A DNA stretch of 64,000 nt from Tateyamaria sp947503385 (lineage in GTDB: Bacteria; Pseudomonadota; Alphaproteobacteria; Rhodobacterales; Rhodobacteraceae): positions 124,001-188,000 of the forward strand of contig NZ_JBNFZM010000001.1 of assembly GCF_051195235.1 (NCBI RefSeq), given 5' to 3'. The translations under genes were made by a program, and so were the position numbers. Below are positions 33,109 to 45,500 of the stretch, one piece after another; the first letter of the stretch is position 1, and every line of letters starts with the position of its first letter. The notes beneath the pieces are model-generated. The model saw nothing but the letters and a program-made list of their open reading frames with translations, was not told the origin of the DNA and searched no databases.

Positions 33109-36100
33109 TCAGAACTTGGCAACAATGTTGATGAATGCGCCCTTGTCGTCATAGGTCAGGTCCGTCAGGTCGTCGCTGAAATTCGTAAAGTTGTAGCCAA
33201 TCCCGAGCTTCACATTCTTGCCCACGTGCCGGTAGACGGCAGCCAGACCGCCAACCTCGGTTGTGCCCACGTCCCGCAAATCCAACGCGCGCAGCTCAAA
33301 AAGAGCGTCCCATTTGTCCAGCATATGCCACCGCGCGTTCATGATGCCCAGCACCGCATCGTTAGAGGTGTAGGCGTCCCCGCTGGTCGCGGCACTTTCG
33401 CTGAACCGTGCGCCGATCTTGCCGCCCACAGACCACGCTTTGGTCAGGTCATAATCGGCATCGAGGCTGAACACATGGCTGCGCTGCACCGGTCCGGGCA
33501 CATCGCTGTCGCGCACCCGTTGTCCAAATTCGTCATCCAAATAGCGATAGCGAAACAGCACGTTCAACCGTTCGTCGTGGATCGGGCGATAGGCATAACC
33601 GACTGACAGATCAGTGAAATTTGCATCCGGGGCGATACCGCCATTGCCATCGGTGTCCGAAAGTTTGGCGTAGAACACCAGACGCTGGCTTTCGTCGATC
33701 TTGTAGCTGCCCGACCCGGTGAACAGCCACGTGTCGCTGTCGCGGGTGGAGGCGCTGCCCGTGCCGTCTTCCTTGCGGTATTCCAGCCGTGCCTTGCCCT
33801 CCCAGATGTCCGATTGGTACTGCACGCCCAAGGACAGCGCGTAGCGGTCAAAATTGCCATTCACCTCGTCACGCACCTGTCCCGTCTCGAACGCGGTCAC
33901 AAAGGACAACCGTTCGGTCGGCTCGTAAGTGATGCCGTAAGACGAGGTCAGGCTGTTATAGCGGCCAAACCGGTCATAGGCGTTTTCGCCAAACATGGTG
34001 ACCGTGCCGCTGACCTGCCGTTCACCGCCGACAATGAACCGGCCCTTGGACCGGCCCGTTTCGGCGCGGCTCAGCCCCGAAATCTCGCGGCTGGGGTCCA
34101 GTTCGTAGCCGAAATAGGTGTTGCCCGCCTCGCCCCGGTCATTGCGGATCAACAGACGCCCACCGGTGCCGCCGTCACCATCGGAAATCTCGCCCTCAAG
34201 CTCCCAGCTTTCGGCCCATTCCACGCGCCCACCCAGACCGACGCGGTCGTTTTCCTCAAGCGCGCCGGAGCGTTCCAGCGTTTCCTGAACATAGACGTAC
34301 CAACTCAGCGTTTCCGACGGCTCAAAGCTCAGCCGGACAACGGCGTCGGTCCGCGACCCATCGCCGGACCCCGACACACCCTCGCGTTCAAGGTTTTCGA
34401 GGCCAAAACTCAGGGTCATCTGATCCGTCACGGCATAGTCTGCTTCGATCCCGCCTTCGCGGTCGATCTTGCCGCCATCCTGTTCAAAGCTGTCGAAATA
34501 CAGCGCAATATCAAGCCGTTCGGTCGCCGCGACGTCCAGCGCAATGCCCCATAGCGTCTCGTCCGCCGTGGTCGAATAATCCAGCGTAGTGAAACCGGCT
34601 GTGCGTTCTTCGAAATAGGCGCTGATCGCCCCGTCAGCGTCGAGACCCAGATCGACAAGGGCCGCACGCCCCTCGATCCGGTAGGCTTCACCGCTGCCTG
34701 CGACCGCTGCGGCTTCGTCAAAGACGAGGCCACCGTCAGTCGACACATCAGAGCCAAAGCCCGGACCTTCGGATTGAGCGTATTCGAGGCTGAGGTAGGT
34801 GTCTTCGTTCACCTGATACCGCAGATCGACGCCAAAGGATTCTTGAGTGCCCGCAGGGGTCTGTTCGCTTTGGAGAGTGGCGCCAAAGCGCAGCCGGTCC
34901 GTCGCCCACAGCTCGCCGCGCGCGCCGTAGGCAAACGCATCAATGTCACCGGTGTCCGGGGTGAATTCATATTGCACCACAAGGTTCACATCCGCTGCGC
35001 CGCCCACATCCGTGACCACCAGCCCGTTGGACCCGGTGCCGGATTGCAGCGGCTCTTCGAGTGTGATGATGCCTTGGATGTGGTTGATGGTGTAATCGCG
35101 CCCGGCCACCAGCGTCTGGGTGGAAATCACCCGCCCCGTGGTGGCATCCCGCACCTGCACCAGCAGCGTTTCGGACCCGATGGTCAGGTCCTGACGGCTG
35201 AGAAAATACACCGACCCGCCGGTGCCCCGGAACACGTCGCGCTGGGTCAACGTATCCTGCTGCGCCGCATAGGCGTCCAGTTGCCAGCGCGCCTCGCCCT
35301 GCGATGTGACGTCCCGCGATTCCACATGCGCGCGCGCGCCGTACAGGGTGCGGTCATTGCGCAGATAGGTCGTGTTGGCGATATTGGCCCGCCAATCGCC
35401 CCAGATGGCGTAGTTGTTGTCCTTTTCGACCCGCAGATAGAATTTGCCGGATGTGGGCGTGTCATCGACCAGTGTGCTGTCGTCCCCATAGGTCGGATAC
35501 AAATCGTCCGGGTCCAGCCGCAGAAAGGTCGAGCGTGGATCGCGTTCGCCCAGTCCCGAGAAAATCTCGTCCAGATCGCCTTCGCCCGTGTCCACCTGCG
35601 CGGTCAATTCCACGCCATTGGCAAAGCGGCCATTGAAATAGCCCGCGATACGGCCCTGCTGGTAGTAGTCGCGCCCGTCCAGATCGCTGTCGCTATAGCC
35701 CAGCGTCAGGTCCAGTTGCAGCGCGTAAAAGCTGTCCGAGCGCGGCACGTCGATCTCGCGCACCACGTCCACCGGTTCGGCGCCTGCGCCGCGCACCTGC
35801 ACGCCAACCGCATGTGTGCCGGGCGGCAGGATGCGCTGGATAACGAATTCACCGCCTGGGCTGGGTGTGATCACCTCGCCCAATGTGCTGACCTGCGCGC
35901 CTGCGGCCACGCTGCTGCCCGATACGGTGACCGCACCGCCATAGACCGGGATGCGGCGGCGCGCGGTGGCGTCATTACCGTCCTCGACACCGTCCACAAG
36001 GTCGCGGTCGTCCCCACGGCTCAGACGCAGGGGCGCGGTTTCATCATAGCGCCCGCGCGCATCGTAGACCCGGTGCAGGGCCACGATATTGTCGCCTTCG

Positions 36101-36501
36101 GGCACCTCTACATTGACCTGACCATTGGGCGCGATGTCGTAACGCCCCAGCGTCTTGGGACCGCCGCGCGCGTTCAGGTCGAGGATCAGAACCTCGCCGC
36201 GCGTGACAAATCCGGGGTAGTTCAGCGCCGATTGCAGCGTAACAGTTTCACCCGCGCGGCGGGTATCATCGGGTCCGTCGATCTCAAGGTCGAGGCGCGG
36301 CGTGACGTCGAGCCCGTCATATTGCACGCGCACGTCGGCCCGTTCCAGCACCTCGTCAATGCGTTTGATCTGGCGTTCAAGAGCCGGGTCATTGCCCGCA
36401 ACCCGGTCGCCGTTCAGCTGGATGACAAAACCGTCCTGTGCCAGCGCAGGCAGCGCGGTGGAGCCCAAAAGGAAAGCCGTTGTCGCGAAAATCCGGTTCA
36501 T
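33109..36501 (-). CDS. Large outer-membrane beta-barrel protein partnered with the giant repeat protein
   Basis: 1130 aa exported protein: signal peptide MNRIFATTAFLLGSTALPALA from ATG 36501 (the frame extends to 36573 without signal-like sequence). Residues ~20-230 are beta-sandwich-like regions; a carboxypeptidase-regulatory-like segment (GGEFVIQRILPPGTHAVGVQ) leads to a long part from about 270 made of alternating amphipathic strands such as LRFGATLQSEQ, QLVFYAKLSDTDG and RLNVLFRYRYLDDEFGQ. It ends in AFINIVAKF with a terminal Phe, the usual barrel insertion signal. It starts 11 bases after the giant gene and probably anchors or exports it (inference). Confidence 0.78.
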   Translation of the reverse strand: MNRIFATTAFLLGSTALPALAQDGFVIQLNGDRVAGNDPALERQIKRIDEVLERADVRVQYDGLDVTPRLDLEIDGPDDTRRAGETVTLQSALNYPGFVTRGEVLILDLNARGGPKTLGRYDIAPNGQVNVEVPEGDNIVALHRVYDARGRYDETAPLRLSRGDDRDLVDGVEDGNDATARRRIPVYGGAVTVSGSSVAAGAQVSTLGEVITPSPGGEFVIQRILPPGTHAVGVQVRGAGAEPVDVVREIDVPRSDSFYALQLDLTLGYSDSDLDGRDYYQQGRIAGYFNGRFANGVELTAQVDTGEGDLDEIFSGLGERDPRSTFLRLDPDDLYPTYGDDSTLVDDTPTSGKFYLRVEKDNNYAIWGDWRANIANTTYLRNDRTLYGARAHVESRDVTSQGEARWQLDAYAAQQDTLTQRDVFRGTGGSVYFLSRQDLTIGSETLLVQVRDATTGRVISTQTLVAGRDYTINHIQGIITLEEPLQSGTGSNGLVVTDVGGAADVNLVVQYEFTPDTGDIDAFAYGARGELWATDRLRFGATLQSEQTPAGTQESFGVDLRYQVNEDTYLSLEYAQSEGPGFGSDVSTDGGLVFDEAAAVAGSGEAYRIEGRAALVDLGLDADGAISAYFEERTAGFTTLDYSTTADETLWGIALDVAATERLDIALYFDSFEQDGGKIDREGGIEADYAVTDQMTLSFGLENLEREGVSGSGDGSRTDAVVRLSFEPSETLSWYVYVQETLERSGALEENDRVGLGGRVEWAESWELEGEISDGDGGTGGRLLIRNDRGEAGNTYFGYELDPSREISGLSRAETGRSKGRFIVGGERQVSGTVTMFGENAYDRFGRYNSLTSSYGITYEPTERLSFVTAFETGQVRDEVNGNFDRYALSLGVQYQSDIWEGKARLEYRKEDGTGSASTRDSDTWLFTGSGSYKIDESQRLVFYAKLSDTDGNGGIAPDANFTDLSVGYAYRPIHDERLNVLFRYRYLDDEFGQRVRDSDVPGPVQRSHVFSLDADYDLTKAWSVGGKIGARFSESAATSGDAYTSNDAVLGIMNARWHMLDKWDALFELRALDLRDVGTTEVGGLAAVYRHVGKNVKLGIGYNFTNFSDDLTDLTYDDKGAFINIVAKF

Positions 36502-36512
36502 AGCAGTCACCC

Positions 36513-39500
36513 TCACTGCAACCGCCTGACGGATCGTTCGATATCCAACCTGTAGGTGCCCCGACCCTTCCACGCCTTGCGCAATTCCGCCTCGGCGGCG
36601 CGCAATCGGGCGCGCGCGGTGCCCACCGTTTCATCACTGCGGTAGTAGCGCAGCACGATGGCTGATGGTTCGTCCTGAATCTGTGTGACCAGCCCCAAAA
36701 GCCCCTGCACCAGCGCAGCACTGGGCGCATCTCCGGCAAAGGCGGTGGCGGTCAGGTCGATCTCCACCAGATTGCCAAGGCGCGCGCCAAAGTTCATCTC
36801 GACCATCTTGCCCGCCGTCACCCGCATCACACGCGGGTTCTCGGTTGTCACGCGGTAGCCTGTGGGCAGCGACCGGTCGTCCAGCTTCAGCAGGAAATTG
36901 GAGCCGATCCGCTGATCGGGCAGCAGCGCGCAAGGTACGTTGAAACGACCGAATTTGTCGGTGGTGATGATGTCGCCCCGTGGGGTCACCAGCTTGACCC
37001 CCGGCAGGCCCGGTTCGCCCCCATCCAGTTGGATTTGTTCAGGCGTCCATGTGTCGAGCATCCGGCGCACTGCGGCGGTATTGCCCTCGCGCCGGATCGT
37101 CTGGGGCGGGTCCTGATAGCCATCGGCGTTCAGGTCATCGAACACTTTGCCGATGATGTCACCGCAGTCGAACACCGCCTCGGGGCTGACCCGCAGCACC
37201 GCGGTGGCTGTGTTGGACACGCGCGACCCGTCCGGCCCGATCACATAGGCGTTGTTGATATATTCACCCGGCCCCCCGGTGAGGCGCGCGCTCAACTGTA
37301 TCGTGACAAGTTCACCGGCTGTCAGTGTCTGACCCGGCCACGCGACGGCACGGCCCATCAGCGTGGGCGCAGGCGTTGCAGCCCCATTGAACGTGGCGGA
37401 GTCCGGCACATAGATAAGCCCCGGTGGCAATTGATCGACAAAGGTCAGACCGCTTTCCGCCGTGGTGTTGCGGTTCTCAAAGGTCAGTTCAAAGGTCACG
37501 ACCGACCCGCGCTGCACGACACCGCCACTGATCAGCCGCTTGCCCGCGACAATATCCGAGGTGGGTTCGGAACTGCTCACCGTTGCGGATGCGGTCACCG
37601 CCGTTGCGATCCTGTCAGAGGTCAGCGTGGCCGTGTTGGTGCCGGCAGGCGACCCGGCGGCGGTGTCATATTGCACCGCGATGGTGACGATGCCCGTTTC
37701 GCCGGGGGCAAGAGACGTCCCCGCCGCCAAGGTGTTCAGCACGCTCTGTCCGTTGAACCCTCCATTGGCGCCACCGGTGGTGAAACCGGTTGCAACGGGC
37801 GTTCCGACCGCCGTCAGGGTCGCAGGCGCGACAAAGACGGTCAGATCGTCCTCCAGCACAAGGTCTGCTTGGGTGACATTGCCGGTGTTTTCCAGCGTCA
37901 GGGTAAAGACAACCTCGAACACCGAACCAAGGATGCGCGTCGGCACGCTTGCCTCCTTGCTCAGCGTCACGGAACTGATGGCCGGGATGGGCACCTGTGT
38001 CGGGTCGTTCAGCGTATTGCCATCGCCGTCGTCGCCATCATCGGACACATCCGCAATCGGCAGGCCCAACGGGTCCGTGCCTGTCGCCTGAAACACGTTC
38101 TGCACGCCGCCCGCATCGAAATCCTCTTGGGTGAGCGTATAAGCGACCGTCAGCGTCGTGCTGTCGCCTGCCCCCAACGCGGCGATGCCGCTTGGCGCCG
38201 TGCCGTTCAGCGACAATGGCGTTCCGTCCAGACGGGTGAGCGTGTCGGTAAAGACCAGATCGCGCAGCGTCACGTTGCCCAGGTTCTCGATCAAGATGTC
38301 AAAGGACACAGTTTCGCCGGGCGCGGTCGGTGCCGTCGTCTGGCTGGCAGAGGTTTTGGTCACCACCAGTTCCGGTTGCGGCGCGATCGCCAGAACGGTT
38401 GGGTCACTGCTGGTGTTGCCATCCGTATCGTCGCCGTCGTCGCCAGTATCGGTCACAGGCACGGACCCCGGACCGGGGCCCACGCCGCGCACCACCACCG
38501 CATTGGACAGGCCACCTGCATCCACATCTTCGGTGGTCAGGTCATAGGACACCCGCCAACGGGCCGCGTCCCCCGGAGACAGCGGATCCGCGATTGCCCC
38601 GACCGGCACCGCATTTTGCGTGCCAAGGGTGGACCCGTCGGCACGGCTCAGCGTGTCGGTGACGGACAGACCGGTGATGTCCACGTTGCCGATATTGGCC
38701 GCAGTGATTTCGAACACCACCGTGTCGCCCGCCTGCGTACCCGGCGTCACGACCACTTTGGTCACATCAAGGCGCGGATCGGGCGTGATCTCCACCACGG
38801 TGGGATCATCGCTCATGTTGCCGTCGCCATCGTCGCCGTCGTCGGACGTGTCGCTGACCGACCCGGAGCCCGCAGGCCCGTCCGCAGTGACCTGAACAGA
38901 GTTGCGCACGCCCCCTGCATTCAGGTCGGATTGCGTGATCCGGTAGGTGGCGCTGTATTCCCAGACCTCGCCCACATCCAACAGGCCGTCGATATTCGTG
39001 TCGCCTCCGACCAGCACAAAGGGCGTGGTCAGGAAGGTGGGCGCGCCGGTATTGATCCGGTTCATCGTGTCGGTGATGCCGGAGATGTCCAGCGTCACGT
39101 TCCCGGTATTGGCCACACGCAGCGCGTAGGTGAGGGTGGAGCCGGGTGTCAGGCTGGTGATGTTGGCGGTCTTGGTCGCCTCAAGCGCAGGCGCGCGCGC
39201 CGGACCCGGAGTTGTGATCGTGGCGCTTGTCGTCACGCTCCGTGTGCCTGACACGTCGCCTGCCGTCACCTCTGCCGTGTTGGCCAGCGATCCGCGATCC
39301 ACGTCTTCTTGTGTCACCGTATAGGTCGCCGCGCAGCTTGTGCTGTTGGTCACACCCGGATCAAGCTGCGCAATCACACAGCTGAACCCCGGGATCAGCG
39401 GATCGGTCACAGTGACATCGACAAGGGTAAAGCGCGATGTGTTTTCGACCGCAAAACCATAGGACACCGTGCTGTCCACCGCGCCAAAGGGCGACGGCGT

Positions 39501-42500
39501 CGCCGTCTTGGTCAGGGCGAGGGTCAGCGGGTCGGTCAGTGGCCCCGGCACCGTTGCCGTGCTGGTGACAGGCGGCACGGCTGTGCCCGCCGGGGTCACG
39601 GCAGAGGCGGAGGCCGTGTTGCTGAACGTGCCCGCATCGACGTCCACCTGCGTGGTGACATAAGTCCCGGAACATGTGAGGTCAGCGCCCGGTGCAAGGG
39701 TCGCAGCGTCACAGACAAGGCTGGGGATCAACGGGTCTGTAACGTTGAGGTTGGACAGCGTCTGATTGCCGGTGTTGCGCAGCACGAAGTCAAAGGCAAT
39801 CGTCTCTCCGACAGTGGCAAAGCTGGTGGCGGTGGTTGTCTTGGCCAGCGTGAACATCGGGTCGGTCGCCGCAGGCGTTGTGACCGATGACACATCCGAA
39901 ATCACCGGCGCGGTCAGGCCACTGGCGCTGGTCTGGGCTATGGCTTCGTTCACCACCTGTCCCGCATCCAGATCGTCTTGGGTCACCAGATAGGCCGTGC
40001 TGGCATCCGTCTGGCAGGTCACGGTTTCGCCGGGGCGGAAATCGGGATCGCCACCCGTCCGGGCAAAGCAGACAAGCGGCGCAGACAGCAACGCGTCGTT
40101 GATCACCACATCGTTCACAAAGGCCAGTCCGCCCGTGTTCACCACGGTAAAGCGATAAAGCAGCTTGTCCCCGACCGCTTCGAAACCGCCCGCCCGCGCC
40201 GTGTCGCTGGCATCCGTCACCGCCAGCAGTTCCTTGGTGACGTCGAGAGCCGGGATCGCATTGTTCGGGATGGTCTCGGTCACTTGGGGCGACGTGGTGG
40301 TGCCGTCGCTGGCCGTGGCGAGGTTCGTGACAAGGGTCAGGTCCACATCGCCAGCGGTCACCGTATAGGTGCCTTGGCAGGCATAGGTGCCGCCCGGTGC
40401 GATACCGTCTGTCGGGAAGACGGGGCAGGTGATGTCACCCGCCGGGATCAGGTTGTCGGTGATGGTGATCGGTGCCGCGACCGTCGTGTTGCCGGTATTG
40501 GTCACGGTGTAGGTATAGTTGATAACAGCCCCCACAAAGAACTCGGTCGCGGGGTCAACGCTGTCGGCGACCTTATCCAGCGCCATCGCGGGGGTCTGGT
40601 TCGCTGGCACTGTCACGCTGTCGGTCTGTCCGGGCGCGGACCCGACAGCGGCGGAGGCCGCGTTCACAACCGCGCCTGTGTCAACGTCGTCTTGGGTCAC
40701 CACGTAGGTTGTGGAGCAGGTGCGCGTCTCGGTCGGGGACCATGGAGCGGCGGCCGACACCGGGTCGCAGATGATCGGGTTGGTGATAATGGGGTCGGTG
40801 ATCGTGATGGGGTCGATCAGGGTCACATTGCCCGTGTTGACCAGCGTGAACGTGTATTCGAGCACGTCGCTTGCGCTGTCAAAGCTCGCATCGGCTCCGG
40901 TATATGCCTTGTCAAAGGTAAAGGCGGGCGCGGGTGCGATGTCGAGCGCAGTGGGCGTGTCGTTCCCATCGCCGGGCACGCCATTGTCGGTGATATCCGT
41001 AACCGGTGGACCACGGGGCGGTGTGGCTGTGACCACGGCGGAGTTGCGAATGCCACCAGCGTCGATATCGGGCTGGATCAGCACATAGCTGGCCACGAAT
41101 GTCGCGGTTTCGCCCACCACCAGCGTGCCCGCAGGCGAACCTGCGTCGTTGGAGGAAAATGTGGGGCCGGTCGCCAGCACAAGGCTTGTGCCGTCCTGTC
41201 GTTCAAGCGTGTCAGACGCGACACCCACACCGGTCAGGGTCACGTTTCCGGTGTTCTGCACCGTGATGTCAAAGGTGACGATGTCACCCACATCTGTGCC
41301 TGTGGACGTGACGGTCTTGAGCCCGGTGACTGCGGCCTGTGCAGGCAGTTCAAAGGTCGTCGGCGTGTCCGGTCCGTCACCGGCGATGCCGTTGTCGCTG
41401 AGGTCGCTCACCGGCGTGTCGCTTGGGTCTTGTGCCCGCACAAGAACCGCATTGCTGAGCCCGCCGCTGTCGATATCCGGCTGGGTCAAGGTGTAGGTCA
41501 CCTGATAGGTCCACGCCTCGCCCACATCAAGGGCCACGCCGTCACCGGCGGTCAGGACAGGCACCGGCGCGGGCGTGATCGCCTGCCCGTTGCCGTTGCG
41601 CAAAGTGTCCGTCAGGCTCACGCTGTCCAGCGTGACATTGCCCGTATTGGTGATCGTGATGTCGAAGGTGACAGTATCGCCCACCCCGGTGCCGGTGCTG
41701 GCACTCACGGTTTTGAGCGCTGTGATTTCGGGCGCAGGGGCCGCGACGGTCACGGTCTGCGTGTCCTGCGCGCCGGGGGGTGTCAGGGTGCCGGGCGGTG
41801 TTGCGGTGCCGGACACCGCATTGGTGATGTCACTGCCATCATCCAGATCGGCCTGCGTGACCGTGTACGTGGCGGTCAGCGTCGCCTCGTCCCCCGGCAA
41901 AAGGCTGTCAATCACGCCACCGTTGCTTAGCGCCAGTGCGGTTGTTCCGGCAGCGCTGGTGTGCGCGTCGGTCAGGGTGATGTCGGTCAGGGTGACGTTG
42001 CCGGTGTTCACCACCCGGTAGCTGTAGGTCAGCACCTGATCGGCCACGACCTGCGTGGCGTCGTTCACGGTCTTGTCGATGGTGAAGGCAGGGCCTTGGG
42101 TCGCGGGTACGGTTTCGGTGGCCTCGGCCCGGTTCGGGTCACTTGGGTCAAAGGGCACTTCGCTGCTTTGCACCGTCGCGATGTTGGTCACACCACCATT
42201 GTCCACATCCGGCTGGGTGGTCAGATACGTGGCCGTGCAAACGATACTGGCCTGCGGGGCCAGCCCACCTGTAGGCAGCGCCGGGCAAGAGACGTTTGCA
42301 ATTTTGTCATCGCTGACTGTCGGGGCGGCTGTCAGTGTCACATTGCCGGTGTTCGACACCCTGTAGCTGTAGGTGATCGTCTCACCCGGCGCGGCAAAGC
42401 TCGTCACGTCGGCGGTTTTGACCAGACTGAACGCAGGTTCGGCGGCGGGGCCACCCACGACCAGCGTGCCGCTGCCGTCCACAGGGTTGCCCGGATCGCT

Positions 42501-45500
42501 CACCGGGACCGCGCTTGCCCGCGCCACATTGGTCAGCGCGCCCGCGTCGATATCCTCTTGCGTGACGGTGTAGGCAAAGGTGCAGCTGCTGTCCTCATCC
42601 CCCGGAGCGAGGCTGGGCACAGTACAGCTTTCTCCCGGCACAAGGTCGTCGGTCACGGTTGTCGCGCTCAGCGTGATATTGCCCGAATTGCGCACGGTCA
42701 CGGTGAACGCGATCTCCTGCCCGACGATGCTGAACGTGCTGTCGGGTTCTGTGATGCTCAGCGCTTTGGTCACGGTCACGGCAGGTGCGTCATCTTCCAG
42801 CGGGGCGGGAACCGAACCGGTGGCGGTCACAGGTGCTCCTGCGGGCGTTGTCCCTTGCGCGGTTGCCGTGTTGACAAGGGTCTGATCGTCCACGTCATCC
42901 TGCGTGATGGTGTAGTCCCCTTCGCACAGCACCTGCGCACCCGGTGCAAGGGTGATGGGCAGGGTCACGGAGGCGCCGGTATTGCTTGCCCCCTGAAAAC
43001 AACGGAGCGTGGCCAGCATCGGGTCACTGACTTCAACGCCGTTCACCGTTGTGTCGCCGCTGTTGGTGGTCAGGATCGCGTAAACGATGGCGTCGCCTGC
43101 CCCGGCGGGGTTGGGGCCGCCGGACACGGATTTCGCAACCGCCAGGGCCGGGTCGTTGACCGCGGACACCGTCACAGTGGCGGCGGGTGATTGCACCGCT
43201 TGCCCGCCAAACAGGGTGTTTGCGGTGGCCACGTTGGTGACGAACCCGCCCGTCTGGCCTGCGTCCACGGCATCAAGGTCATCCTGCGTCACCGTGTAGG
43301 ACGCGGTGCAGGTGATGGATTGGCCCACCCGCAACTGACCACCCGGCGTCGCCGGGCATGTCACCGCTGTGCGGTCATCAGTGACCGTAATCGGGTTGGC
43401 AAAGGCCGGCGCAGGCGATCCGGGCGAGGTGTTGGTCACCACATATTCATAGTCAATCGTATCCCCCACCGCCGTGAAGGCGCTTTGCAACGCGGTCTTG
43501 ACGATGCTCAAGGCCGGGGTGGCACCTGTCGGTACGGTCTCCGCCTCGGGGTTCGATGTCACCCCACCGGATGTGGCCGTGGCATTGTTCGTGACGCTGC
43601 CCAGCTGAATGTCCTGAAGGGTGAGGACATATTCACCGGTATAGGTGACGGTGTCGCCCGGTTCCATCCCGCCTGCGGGGAACGGGGCGTCGATTGTGAT
43701 GGCGGCGGCACTGATCAGGTTGTCGTTGACCACGGGCTGCGTGGTGATCGTTGTGTTGCCCGAATTGGTCACCGTGTAGCGGTAGACGACCGTGTTGCCA
43801 GCGGCAAAATCCCCCACCACCGGCGGCGGAGTTGCATTGCGGATCGTCACAAAATCCTTGCGCATGGTCAGCGCAGGCGTCTGCACCGCCGGAACAGTCA
43901 GCGTGTCGCTGCTGGCCGGCACGGACCCGCCCCCAAAGGTTGAGACCGGGCTGGCGGTGTTGACCACCTCTCCGTCGTCAATCGCGCCCTGATCGGCGGT
44001 CCAGACGAGGGTGCAGGACAGGCTGGCACCGGGCGCCAGATCGGTGTCTGAACAGAACTGCGCCACGCCGCCCGCAATCTTGTTGTCGCTCACGTTGATC
44101 GTGTCGGTGATCGTGACGTTGCCGCTGTTGGTGACAGTGTATTCATAGGTGATCTGATCGCCGATTGCCGTAAAGCTGCTGGCGGACGTGCTGGCCAATG
44201 CCTTGGAGATCGACAGGCCGGGCGACTGCGCGGCAGTCACAACTTCGGTCTGCGGCGGTGTCGTCGCTGTGACCGTGGTCGGGCCGCCGGGGGTGTCGGG
44301 CACCACGGGCTGCGTCACGCTGGCAGTGGCGGTGTTGGTCACGCTGCCCGCATTCAGATCGGTCTGTGTCACCGTGTCCGTTGCCGTGCAGGTCAGCGTG
44401 GCGCCGGGGGCCAGCCCGCCCAACGGCAGGGCCGGACAGGTCACCGAAATGCGGTTGTCAGAGATGGCAACCGGCTCGGTCAGCGTCACGTTGCCTGCAT
44501 TGGTCACGACATAAGAATAGGTGAGCGTATCGCCCACGGCCGCGAACCCGGCCCCGGCTGTCGCTGTCTTGGTCATGGTGATGGCAGGGGCCTGTGACGG
44601 GCCTGTCAGTGTCACGCTGTCAGTGGCGCTGACGGCAGTGCCGCCGGGGGCGTCACCGGTCACCTGCACCTCGTTGGTCAGAAACCGCGCATCCAAATCC
44701 GATTGCTGCACCGTATAGCTGTCGCCAAGGGCCAAACCGCCGCTACAGGTGGTCGTGGACGCGCCCGGTGCCAGATCATCCAGCGCGCAGGTGAACCCGG
44801 TCAGGTCATCGGTCAGCACCAGATTGCCAATGGTCACATTGCCGTCGTTGAACACGGCGAATGTGTAGGCTTTGCTGCTGGTTGCAGCCCCAAAGGTGCC
44901 GAGCCCGTCAGTCTCGGTCTTCACCACCCGCAAGATCGGGTTTGCAGCGGCGACTGACACGCTTTCGTTGCCGGTCGCCGTGGGCGGCGTCACCCCGGCG
45001 GGCGGCGTGCCGGTGCCGCTGACCGTATTGGTCAGTGCAGCACCTGCATCAATGTCGTCTTGGGTGACGGTGTACGTGGCTGACAGGGTCACGGTGTTGC
45101 CGGGCGCGATGCTGCCTGTGTCGCCCCCGCCCGAGATGGCGAGGGATTGCGTGCCCGCAGCACTCACATGTGTGTCGGTCAACGCGACGTTCGACAGGGT
45201 GACGTTGCCCGTGTTCGTCACCCTGTAGCTGTAGGTCACGACCTGCCCAGCCACCACGTTCACCGCGTCATCGGCCTGTTTGTCGATGGTAAAGGACGCA
45301 TCCCGGCTGGCAGCAGGCACCGACGATGTGCTGGTGTCCCCCGACGTGCCGGGCGCGGCAACGGTCGCGATGTTGTTGACCGCCCCCGCGTCCAGATCAG
45401 CCTGCGTGACGGTGTAGACCGCCTGACAGGATGTGCTGTCCGTTGTGCTGGGCGCAAGCACCGGGATCGAACAGCTGAACGAGACAAGCGGGTCCGTGAC

